Assembly (NCBI GenBank): GCA_910583745.1
Contig: CAJTZC010000034.1
Location: 1 to 11,421 of the forward strand
DNA from: an uncultured Bacilli bacterium
GTDB taxonomy: Bacteria > Bacillota_I > Bacilli_A > RF39 > UBA660
Direction of reading: 5' to 3'
DNA length: 11,421 nt
Positions 1-5,429 of the stretch are shown here, one piece after another. Numbering within the stretch: the first letter of the stretch is position 1; every line of letters begins with the position of its first letter. The notes under the pieces were generated by a model. That model saw only the letters and a list, made by a program, of their open reading frames with translations. It ran no database searches and was not told the origin of the DNA. The position numbers and the translations under genes were made by a program.

Positions 1-1491
1 GAAAACCAGAAGATTGCCATCGGGAACTTGAGTGCCAATCTTTCGAGCGTATCGGGTAAAATCGTCTTAAACGATTTGTATCCTGAAAGCGCTGCGGATA
101 TCACCGACGAAGATTTAAAGTATCTTTTCACAGTCACGAATGACGGAGATTATGATATCGATTATGAGATATATCTAACGGATGAGACGACGAGCTTTTT
201 AGCAGACTCTGCGAATGCGTCTTATAGTTCATATAAAAAAATCGTTCCCGAACACTACAAATATATCAATTATAAGTTAGATGGAAAAGAGAGTTTTTCC
301 AATCTTGCTGACCTCGAGACGAACAGCAAAAAAGTCATATTGACAGGCTCTTTGAAAGTGGGAGAATCTGAAGACCACTATTTACAGTTTTTCTTAGACC
401 AAAGTGCTCCCAATGACATAGCAGGTTCAATTCTATCAGTCGACATACATATGACCGCAGGGATACAAGGTGCAAAACTAAGCGAAAGCGAGAAAACACT
501 AAATTTACTCGGTTTAAAAGTAAACTCTTCGACACCGAACTTTGCGACTCCTGCGACGACAGACGAAACCGTGGATGGATTATTCGGTATGGAAGATGAT
601 TCTGGGATGAGCTATTACTTCAGAGGAACGGCGCCAAACAACTACATAAAGTTCGGACAAGATGCGAGTGGACAAGATATGTGGTGGAGAATCATCCGTA
701 TCAATGGAGATGGAACAGTACGAATTCAATACGATGGGGCAGGGGATGCAGGAACTAATACCTATACGAGAGGATTTGCTATTACAGGACAAGTGTGGAA
801 TTCAAACTATGACGATGCAAAATATGTGGGATGGATGTACGGAGGAGCCAATGGAAGTGCAAGCACGAGTAGAGAACAAGCCCAAAGAAATGAAACAGAT
901 TCATCGATAAAGACAAAAGTAGATGAATGGTATAAAACGAATATAGTAGACACAGGATATGGAAATTATGTAGCAGACAGTATATTCTGCAATGATAGAA
1001 GTACCCCAGGAAAGAGTGCTACGGGATGGAGTAGTGATACAGGGTTAGGATATGGAAATAACGTAACAGCATACGGAGCAACGGCAAGAGTAGGAGGGCC
1101 ATGGCAGACAACAGTAACACAACCGCGTTTCACGTGTCCACAGGAAAACGATAAATTCACAGTGGAAGCAGAAAATGGAGGAAACGGGAAATCGACGTAT
1201 CCAGTAGGGTTAATCACAGCAGATGAAATCGTAGCCGCAGGAAGCGGAAAGTATGGAACAACAAATAGTAGTTATTACTTAAAAAAAGGAAGTTGGTACT
1301 GGTCGTTCTCGCCTTATAGCGTGAGTTCTAACGGCGATGCTTTTGTGTTCGTTGTCTATAGTGGCGGCGATTTGGGCAACTACATTGTCAATAACAGCGG
1401 TGCGGTCGCTCCAGTAATCAATCTGAAAGCTGAATACTTGAGTCAATTAAGAGGAACCGGCACAGCGACAGATCCGTTCCGACTTAGCTGA
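1..1491 (+). CDS. Surface protein with TasA-like N-terminal region and variable lectin-like C-terminal domain (5' partial)
   Basis: The frame is open from base 1, so the true start and any signal peptide lie upstream of the window; a TTG at 28 is only an internal codon. Visible residues fall in two parts. The first ~160 read like a SipW-exported/TasA-camelysin beta domain (a 'DLYPES' turn, a 'TVTNDGDYDIDYEIYL' strand pattern, an ending in 'TAGIQ'). The remainder is a compact domain with 'WWRIIRINGDGTVRIQY', a 'YWSFSPY' stretch and a closing 'VAPVINLK' strand, like the lectin-like repeat-family proteins of gut Bacilli. The last residues 'GTGTATDPFRLS' look like a natural C-terminus. I infer an exported, surface-exposed ligand-binding protein. 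Codons from about 600 to 1290 are A-rich (ACA, GGA, GTA, ATA), unlike the first 600 bp and unlike the tail. No catalytic residues are recognised; the ligand is unknown. Confidence 0.8.
   Translation, partial: ENQKIAIGNLSANLSSVSGKIVLNDLYPESAADITDEDLKYLFTVTNDGDYDIDYEIYLTDETTSFLADSANASYSSYKKIVPEHYKYINYKLDGKESFSNLADLETNSKKVILTGSLKVGESEDHYLQFFLDQSAPNDIAGSILSVDIHMTAGIQGAKLSESEKTLNLLGLKVNSSTPNFATPATTDETVDGLFGMEDDSGMSYYFRGTAPNNYIKFGQDASGQDMWWRIIRINGDGTVRIQYDGAGDAGTNTYTRGFAITGQVWNSNYDDAKYVGWMYGGANGSASTSREQAQRNETDSSIKTKVDEWYKTNIVDTGYGNYVADSIFCNDRSTPGKSATGWSSDTGLGYGNNVTAYGATARVGGPWQTTVTQPRFTCPQENDKFTVEAENGGNGKSTYPVGLITADEIVAAGSGKYGTTNSSYYLKKGSWYWSFSPYSVSSNGDAFVFVVYSGGDLGNYIVNNSGAVAPVINLKAEYLSQLRGTGTATDPFRLS
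1292..1437 (+). other. Candidate hypervariable (DGR-type) segment of the surface protein
   Basis: This 3' segment encodes the 'SWYWSFSPYSV' to 'VAPVINLK' part of the lectin-like domain. By my hand count adenine falls from 51 of 120 bases (1171-1290) to 19 of 119 (1292-1410), while many codons end in C (TAC, TTC, AGC, AAC, GGC, GTC). Adenine-directed mutagenesis of a template rich in AAC codons, the mechanism of diversity-generating retroelements, leaves this kind of trace in the variable copy. The conserved Trp and Pro codons frame the block. No template repeat and no reverse transcriptase are in the window, so a retroelement would have to act from elsewhere. Gene conversion between paralogues is an alternative. 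Confidence 0.45.
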
Positions 1492-1860
1492 AGACAGATT
1501 TCTTCCCAATACGAAGAGAGCATAAAAACGACGAACTGTTCAGACTTAAACATGTGGTCAAAAATGACATGAACAAGGTTGTCGCCGTGTTTGCAGGAGA
1601 ACTTAGAGATGACATGATTGATAGTGAAGTCGTAGATTTCATAAGGGTTATAGTTAGGATTATTGAAGAATCTACGAATACGTCGGTCGACGGAATCGGG
1701 TTGAATAAAATCAAACTTATCGCCTTTACAATTAAGAGCGATAGAGTTAGTGACGCAGGACCTCGAGGAAATCATGGAAGTGAGAACTTCAGGAAAAATA
1801 TTAAGAAAAGGTTTAGAGAGAGAAAACTTAGAAAAGAAATCTCTAAAACCACTTATTCAT
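1492..1860 (-). pseudogene. IS transposase remnant (N-terminal part, frameshifted and truncated)
   Basis: Read on the minus strand from ATG 1860, the first residues are MNKWF followed by a stop. Removing one T from the T-run there gives a continuous frame with 'DFFSKFSLSKPFLNIFPEV', 'SVDRRIRRFFNNPNYNPY' and 'HGDNLVHVIFDHMF'. I recognise this from memory as the start of an IS4-type DDE transposase of Firmicutes; the Asp of 'IFDHMF' could be the first catalytic acid. Near 1510 the frame shifts again, since 'SLRIGKKS' continues the family pattern in another frame. The sequence stops at the end of the upstream gene, with two thirds or more of a transposase missing. An AAAGGA ribosome binding site 8 bases before ATG 1860 supports that ancestral start. 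The fragment is inactive. The IS family name is less certain than the transposase call. Confidence 0.7.
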
Positions 1861-1909
1861 ATGACACGTCCTTTGTTTTTCAAATTTATTTATACAGAAT
1901 GTGTCATAT
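1859..1909. repeat. 9-bp inverted repeat flanking the transposase leader
   Basis: ATATGACAC (1859-1867) is exactly inverted as GTGTCATAT (1901-1909) with 33 bases between. On the minus strand the pair brackets the leader of the decayed transposase: the inner copy overlaps its start codon, and the AAAGGA ribosome binding site and a TATAAA-like -10 lie between the copies. It may be an operator, an RNA hairpin that controls translation, or part of the IS end. The sequence does not decide between these. Confidence 0.5.
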
Positions 1910-1921
1910 AAAAAGCAAGTC

Positions 1922-1945
1922 AAGAGGTGGGAAAACACCTCTTTT
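1922..1945 (+). terminator. Hairpin with short T-run, possible terminator
   Basis: AAGAGGTG (1922-1929) pairs perfectly with CACCTCTT (1936-1943) around a GGAAAA loop, and four T follow the last C. The T-run is short, so termination may be weak. Its place beyond the IS fragment would fit the native terminator of the upstream surface-protein gene, separated from it by the insertion; that is inference. Confidence 0.45.
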
Positions 1946-2335
1946 AAAATAAAGGGCAAAAACTGTCCGGTGGTAAGCCTTATTTTCTTAGCTGATAACA
2001 TCATTAAAGTGTATAATAAAATAGGAGAAAAGCCTATTTTTTCTTGGCTAAAAACACAAAAAATTAACCTCAATCGTTATAACATTTTCCCTCTTTTTCC
2101 AAAAATTGACAACTTCACAAACATTTCACAGTCGCGACACGTATATTACTAAAAAGTTTTATATACTGTAATCACGAAATGGATGTGATAGATGATAATA
2201 AAAAAAGTAAAGTCATACTTAAAAAAGACAGAACAAAATACATTGTATATAAATTTATAATTGGTTATTAATTAAAGACATAAATAAACCTATAAACTTA
2301 TCCTTCTCAATAAACTATAAATATATTAAACTTCA
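1946..2335. other. AT-rich gene-free stretch
   Basis: About 390 bases with no convincing gene or RNA. It holds one weak hairpin (AAAATAGG at 2018-2025 with CCTATTTT at 2033-2040, followed by TTC). There is also an imperfect repeat of 'AAGCCT-ATTTTCTT-GCT' near 1976 and 2031. Open frames here are short, lack good ribosome binding sites and have no recognisable motifs. The TCGA tetranucleotide, common in the neighbouring genes, is absent. It could be decayed DNA linked to the IS insertion. Confidence 0.5.
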
Positions 2336-2338
2336 AGT

Positions 2339-2366
2339 AAAAAGAGACGAACGATGTCTCTTTTTT
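2339..2366. terminator. Bidirectional intrinsic terminator
   Basis: AAAAAGAGAC (2339-2348) and GTCTCTTTTT (2356-2365) form a 10-bp stem with a 7-base loop. T-runs follow the GAGAC/GTCTC core in both directions. It lies just beyond the stop of the minus-strand LexA-like gene and should end that transcript; on the plus strand it would stop transcripts coming from the left. Confidence 0.85.
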
Positions 2367-2370
2367 CGTA

Positions 2371-2871
2371 TCAATAAATTTTAAATTCCCCGATGATGTT
2401 CGCAAAAATGTTGCCCTCTTTAGGAGCTTCTTCATAAAAATATGTGTTATCAACTATCACGAGAGAAGGCCTGTCTTTTTTAGTTAGACTGACATTTGCT
2501 ATATAAATCGATTTGTCACTTTTAAAAGCATATAAGTTTTTGGGATCATAATTGTTGAGCATGTAGATGGGTATTTCTAAATATTCTGTGGAAACGCTTT
2601 CGAGTTCTGTATCCAACACAGGGATATTGGCTATTTTGTTAGATATGGTTAGATATTCATTTTGCACTAGCAGTTCGATAGTGCGAGACTTTCTCTTGTC
2701 TATCGTAATGAATCCTGCGGATACAAGTTTTTGTAGATGACCTTGCACTGTCGAAGGACTTTTTAGATAGAGTCCTTGGGCTATTTCACGCACGGTTGGA
2801 GAATACCCTTTCGAAGCGATAAACTGTTTGATAAAATCTAGTACTAATAACTGTTTGCTCGACATATCCAT
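2371..2871 (-). CDS. LexA-like repressor lacking the protease active site
   Basis: The first ~65 residues match the LexA winged-helix DNA-binding domain ('SSKQLLVLDFIKQFIASKGY', 'SPTVREIAQGL', 'SPSTVQGHLQKL'). The C-terminal ~85 residues keep the outline of the S24 peptidase/dimerization domain ('IPVL' entry, 'LYAFKSDKSI', 'PSLVIVDNTYF', an ending in 'IGEFKIY'). The Ala-Gly cleavage site, the GDSM serine and the TVKR lysine of ordinary LexA are not recognisable. At 166 residues it is shorter than the usual ~200. A GTG at 2880 would add three residues, but AGGTGAG sits 4 bases before ATG 2871, which I take as the start. It is transcribed away from the glycosyltransferase gene from an overlapping divergent promoter. 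Its role is probably a DNA-binding repressor that dimerizes but does not self-cleave. Whether it controls the SOS response cannot be told from the sequence. Confidence 0.85.
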   Translation of the reverse strand: MDMSSKQLLVLDFIKQFIASKGYSPTVREIAQGLYLKSPSTVQGHLQKLVSAGFITIDKRKSRTIELLVQNEYLTISNKIANIPVLDTELESVSTEYLEIPIYMLNNYDPKNLYAFKSDKSIYIANVSLTKKDRPSLVIVDNTYFYEEAPKEGNIFANIIGEFKIY

Positions 2872-2888
2872 AAATCTCACCTACAAAA

Positions 2889-2918
2889 ATCATATCATCA
2901 AACACTCTGATAAGTCAA
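2889..2918 (-). promoter_or_regulatory. Promoter of the LexA-like gene
   Basis: On the minus strand TTGACT (2918-2913) and TATGAT (2894-2889) are 18 bases apart. A TG one base upstream of the -10 (2897-2896) makes an extended -10. Start of transcription would fall shortly before the AGGTGAG ribosome binding site. Confidence 0.65.
2895..2913. promoter_or_regulatory. Palindrome between -35 and -10, possible autoregulatory operator
   Basis: TCATCA (2895-2900) and TGATAA (2908-2913) are inverted copies with one mismatch and a 7-base centre. They fill the spacer of the LexA-like gene's promoter, where a bound repressor would block polymerase. The site does not resemble the Bacillus SOS box with its GAAC/GTTC arms. 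Binding by the LexA-like protein is inference. Confidence 0.35.
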
Positions 2919-2925
2919 ATAAGAA

Positions 2926-2954
2926 TTGTAAAATTTTGACTTTACGTATATAAT
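2926..2954 (+). promoter_or_regulatory. Promoter of the glycosyltransferase gene
   Basis: TTGTAA (2926-2931) and a perfect TATAAT (2949-2954) are 17 bases apart. Transcription would start near 2961, giving a very short leader that begins at the AGGAG ribosome binding site (2961-2965) 10 bases before ATG 2976. Confidence 0.6.
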
Positions 2955-2975
2955 TGTAGTAGGAGTAACGATAAG

Positions 2976-4115
2976 ATGAAGAAAAAAATGTTAGTTATGT
3001 ATGCAACATATGGGACAGGACATAAGTCGATAGCAAAATATATCGAAGATTATTTTACTGAGACAGGCGAATATGAGGTCATGGAAATCGATATTCTTCA
3101 GTATGCCACTCCCTTTTTAGGTACATTTACCAACAAGTTTTACAACAATGTCATGTTTAAATTTCCGTGGTTTTGGAATATCATCTACTGTATGACAGAC
3201 AATGTCGTCGCAGGAAAGATGAGTGCCGAGATTCAGTCGAAGGTCGTGAGTAACAAAAAGATAAAGAAAATTATACTCGATTTCGACCCAGATGTAGTCA
3301 TCGCGACCCATTTCACCGCGGCGACGTATATCAGTAAACTCAAGAAAAGGGGCGAACTCGACTGTCGGTTAATCAGTATTGTGACGGATTACAAAGCGCA
3401 TAGAATTTGGCTGGATTCCTACAAAAGCGAGGATGCTCTCATCGTGAATAGTCCAGAGGAGAAGAGGACTTTGGTCAAAAGGGGAATCAGCTCTAAAATC
3501 ATTCATACGTTCGGCATTCCCGTGTCTTCTAAGTATACTAAGAGTCTCTATGACAAAGGAGAACTCTTAAAAAAGTTCAAACTGACGGGGGAGAGGCCTA
3601 TCATCTTGTTCTATGGAGGAGGTGGAACTGGTTCTTCGACGACTTTGCCTTATCTTTTGACTTTGATAGAGAGTCATGTCGATGCCGATGTCTTCTTCGT
3701 CTGTGGACGCAATCAAGATTTAAAACGACGGGCAGAGGGAATGGCTCGAAGACACGAGGCAAAGAACATTCACGTGTTGGGCTTCATTACAAACGGACCG
3801 GAGTATTTAATCATATCCGACTTTGTCATCACGAAACCGGGAGGACTCACCGTGACGGAGTGCCTGTGTTTCCATAAGCCGATGGTTCTCATCAGAAACT
3901 CTGGCGGTCAGGAGAAAGACAATATAAAATTTTTGACGAAGAGAGGCTATGCCATCAATGCAGTCCATTTTTTCAAATTTTCGAGAACGATTAAGAAGCT
4001 CTGCAACAATCCGTCCTATTTGGAGAAATTGCAGAAAAACTTAGAGAAATTGGATAAAGAGGGCTGTATGAAAAAACTCTACAATCTGGTAGAGGACATT
4101 TTAGAAAAGAAATAA
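2976..4115 (+). CDS. UgtP-like diacylglycerol glycosyltransferase (GT28)
   Basis: The 379-residue protein has the two-domain layout of UgtP/MGDG synthase. The N-terminal acceptor domain carries 'YGTGHKSIA' near residues 12-20 (His16) and 'TDYKAHRIW' near 137-145. The C-terminal GT28 nucleotide-sugar domain has a glycine-rich 'FYGGGGTGSS' and the signature 'KPGGLTVTEC' at residues 287-296. Family members sit on the inner membrane face and move glucose or galactose from a UDP-sugar to diacylglycerol, making membrane glycolipids. These anchor lipoteichoic acid in many Bacilli. The sugar and the number added cannot be read here. An AGGAG ribosome binding site 10 bases upstream fixes the start. 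The Dlt-like operon begins 1.3 kb downstream, so a link to envelope polymer metabolism is plausible. MurG is a relative, but the MGDG-synthase-type N-terminus argues for UgtP. Confidence 0.87.
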   Translation: MKKKMLVMYATYGTGHKSIAKYIEDYFTETGEYEVMEIDILQYATPFLGTFTNKFYNNVMFKFPWFWNIIYCMTDNVVAGKMSAEIQSKVVSNKKIKKIILDFDPDVVIATHFTAATYISKLKKRGELDCRLISIVTDYKAHRIWLDSYKSEDALIVNSPEEKRTLVKRGISSKIIHTFGIPVSSKYTKSLYDKGELLKKFKLTGERPIILFYGGGGTGSSTTLPYLLTLIESHVDADVFFVCGRNQDLKRRAEGMARRHEAKNIHVLGFITNGPEYLIISDFVITKPGGLTVTECLCFHKPMVLIRNSGGQEKDNIKFLTKRGYAINAVHFFKFSRTIKKLCNNPSYLEKLQKNLEKLDKEGCMKKLYNLVEDILEKK

Positions 4116-4126
4116 TTTTATCGACA

Positions 4127-4161
4127 ATTCTCTCATATACTTTTTATGGGAGAGTTTTTTT
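4127..4161 (+). terminator. Terminator-like hairpin that contains the next gene's ribosome binding site
   Basis: Bases 4127-4137 pair with 4145-4155 (11 bp with two G-U pairs, loop TACTTTT), and seven T follow (4155-4161). This is a good intrinsic terminator for the glycosyltransferase gene. The 3' arm holds GGGAGAG, the only ribosome binding site of the next gene, whose ATG starts at 4162 directly after the T-run. Read-through messages would have the site buried in the stem. Confidence 0.75.
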
Positions 4162-4398
4162 ATGAATGATGAAATTTTGAAAAAAGTCGAGAAAAGGACG
4201 AAAGTCAAGAAACAGACGATTATCGATTTGGCGAGGAAGCTGTCGAACGGAAATATGAAGGACGAAGCGACCATCAATGAAGTCATCGATACCTTGGCGA
4301 TAGCGACGGGAAAAAATGTCAGCGATGAGACCAAGAGCAAAATCATCAAGACGATTCAAGACGACAAAGTTCCCGACAATGTCGACAAGATGTTCTAA
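4162..4398 (+). CDS. SpoVIF-like small protein (stage VI sporulation protein F family)
   Basis: The 78-residue soluble protein has the layout I know from SpoVIF (Bacillus YjcC): an N-terminal 'LKKVEKRTKVK' helix, then 'DLARKLSNGNMKDEATI', 'IATGKNVSDETKSKIIKTI' and an ending in 'DKVPDNVDKMF'. In Bacillus the protein acts late in spore coat assembly. No other sporulation gene is in the window, and Bacilli of the type suggested here are often non-sporing, so the role may have changed. The start at 4162 uses the GGGAG inside the preceding hairpin, 9 bases upstream. The name rests on remembered family sequence, not on a search. Confidence 0.75.
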   Translation: MNDEILKKVEKRTKVKKQTIIDLARKLSNGNMKDEATINEVIDTLAIATGKNVSDETKSKIIKTIQDDKVPDNVDKMF

Positions 4399-4423
4399 AA
4401 GGCGGGTGTCGTCCTTTTCTTTT
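4397..4423 (+). terminator. Probable terminator after the SpoVIF-like gene
   Basis: AAAAGG (4397-4402), overlapping the TAA stop, pairs with CCTTTT (4413-4418) around a 10-base loop, followed by CTTTT. The stem is short, so strength is uncertain. Confidence 0.45.
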
Positions 4424-4434
4424 GAAAAAGTGTA

Positions 4435-4443
4435 TGGTATACT
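4435..4443 (+). promoter_or_regulatory. Extended -10 promoter of the nuclease gene
   Basis: TGGTATACT matches the extended -10 pattern TGnTATACT. No good -35 stands 17 bases upstream, as expected for an extended -10 promoter. AAGG (4452-4455) precedes the ATG at 4466. Confidence 0.6.
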
Positions 4444-4465
4444 TTTTATATAAGGTAGTGGTCGT

Positions 4466-5203
4466 ATGGCAAAGAGAAATAGTAACCGCAAAGCTGCAGT
4501 TCCTCTTATATTGATAATGTCTCTCTTTCTCGTAAATTATTGGGACGATATCGAACTTTTCTTGCATGAGAGTTCTGCATTTCAGACGTTTTTTGAGGAA
4601 GAGGTGCCGAGCTATCGTCTCGAAGATATTCCGCCTTACAGTGGCTTGGACTACGTCATCGTGAACGAGAACAAACCCTATTTTACTTTGGACGATTACG
4701 ACACGAGTCAGTCTTTCGAAAAGTATAGCAATCTGGACCGCTTAGGTCGATGTGGCGTGGCCGTCTCTAACATAGGAAAAGATTTGATGCCGACCGAAGA
4801 GAGAGGCAGTATCGGCATGGTCAAACCGACGGGCTGGCATACGGTGAAATACGACCATGTCGATGGAAAATATCTCTATAATCGGTGTCATTTAATCGGG
4901 TTTCAACTGACCGGAGAGAATGCAAATACGAAAAACCTCATCACTTGTACGAGACAGACGAATACGGGAGAGATGTTAAAAAGAGAGAATGCCGTCGCGG
5001 ATTATATCAAAAGAACGGGTAATCACGTTCTCTACAGAGTGACGCCGATTTTTAAGGAAGACCATCTCGTCGCGACAGGAATCTTGATGGAAGCTCAATC
5101 CGTCGAAGATGGAGGTCAGGGCGTGAAATTTAACGTCTTCGTATACAATGTCCAAGACGGTATAGAGATAGATTATAAGACGGGAGAAAGTCGTCTCAAG
5201 TGA
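4466..5203 (+). CDS. Membrane-anchored DNA/RNA non-specific endonuclease (EndA/NucA-like)
   Basis: Residues ~10-25 form one hydrophobic segment after a basic start (signal anchor), so the catalytic part should lie outside the cell. The beta-beta-alpha-metal nuclease core carries 'YNRCHLIGFQLTGENANTKN': His142 matches the general base of the DRGH motif and the following Asn residues match the metal ligand region. The first motif position is Asn rather than Asp and Gly is Cys, a variant I recall as common in Firmicutes relatives of pneumococcal EndA. Length (245 residues) is normal. In relatives these enzymes degrade DNA for uptake, nutrition or biofilm release; none of those roles can be chosen here. 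The gene has its own promoter and terminator, so it is likely monocistronic. Confidence 0.85.
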   Translation: MAKRNSNRKAAVPLILIMSLFLVNYWDDIELFLHESSAFQTFFEEEVPSYRLEDIPPYSGLDYVIVNENKPYFTLDDYDTSQSFEKYSNLDRLGRCGVAVSNIGKDLMPTEERGSIGMVKPTGWHTVKYDHVDGKYLYNRCHLIGFQLTGENANTKNLITCTRQTNTGEMLKRENAVADYIKRTGNHVLYRVTPIFKEDHLVATGILMEAQSVEDGGQGVKFNVFVYNVQDGIEIDYKTGESRLK

Positions 5204-5228
5204 AAAGTGCTAAAATTGGCACTTTTTT
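5203..5228 (+). terminator. Intrinsic terminator after the nuclease gene
   Basis: AAAAGTGC (5203-5210), starting at the last base of the TGA stop, pairs perfectly with GCACTTTT (5219-5226) around an 8-base loop, and the T-run reaches 5228. Confidence 0.85.
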
Positions 5229-5286
5229 CCTTTGTAAGAACTGTCGTGGGTGGTAAGGTTTCGCGTAGTTGACACTTTGATAATTC

Positions 5287-5315
5287 TTTACATATGAAAA
5301 TGTACGAGTTATAAT
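5287..5315 (+). promoter_or_regulatory. Distal promoter upstream of the Dlt-like operon
   Basis: TTTACA (5287-5292) and TATAAT (5310-5315) are 17 bases apart. A second -35-like TTGACA lies at 5269-5274 but its -10 partner (TATGAA at 5293) is weak. Transcripts would carry a leader of about 110 bases before the first operon gene. Confidence 0.6.
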
Positions 5316-5333
5316 GATTTTATAAGTTTGGAA

Positions 5334-5347
5334 AAAGTGTAAACTTT
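5334..5347. promoter_or_regulatory. Inverted repeat AAAGT-GTAA-ACTTT
   Basis: Two perfect 5-base arms with a 4-base centre lie just downstream of the distal promoter's expected start site. This is a possible regulator site; the repeat is short enough to be chance. Confidence 0.3.
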
Positions 5348-5371
5348 GAAATCAAACTGTTCATTTCGGCG

Positions 5372-5399
5372 TGCACAGTGCAAGCAGATGTGTTATAAT
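5372..5399 (+). promoter_or_regulatory. Proximal extended -10 promoter with a palindrome at the -35 position
   Basis: TGTTATAAT (5391-5399) is a perfect extended -10. The expected -35 place has no consensus but overlaps TGCACAGTGCA (5372-5382), an 11-base perfect palindrome. A protein bound there would touch polymerase. The start of transcription would be near 5406, about 24 bases before ATG 5430. Confidence 0.6.
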
Positions 5400-5429
5400 A
5401 ACTTTTAAAATTATGGAGGCAGTCGTCAG

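Noticed and set aside
966..1217. An 83-residue minus-strand frame within the surface gene
   Set aside because: Shadow of the A-rich plus-strand coding sequence; no ribosome binding site or domain.
1..1491. A complete diversity-generating retroelement in the window
   Set aside because: No reverse transcriptase and no second copy of the 1292-1437 segment were found on either strand, so only a target is proposed.
1976..2052. Imperfect direct repeat around AAGCCT-ATTTTCTT-GCT as a CRISPR-like or iteron array
   Set aside because: Only two imperfect copies about 55 bases apart in AT-rich DNA, with no further units.
1901..2152. An 83-residue plus-strand open frame
   Set aside because: It runs across the hairpins and the inverted repeat, has no ribosome binding site or known motif, and has a composition like noncoding AT-rich DNA.
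2179..2271. Tiny frames (30 codons from 2179, 22 codons from ATG 2190) after a TATACT box
   Set aside because: Only a weak GGATGTGAT precedes the second start and there is no -35 or extended -10; no family resemblance, so not called as a peptide or toxin.
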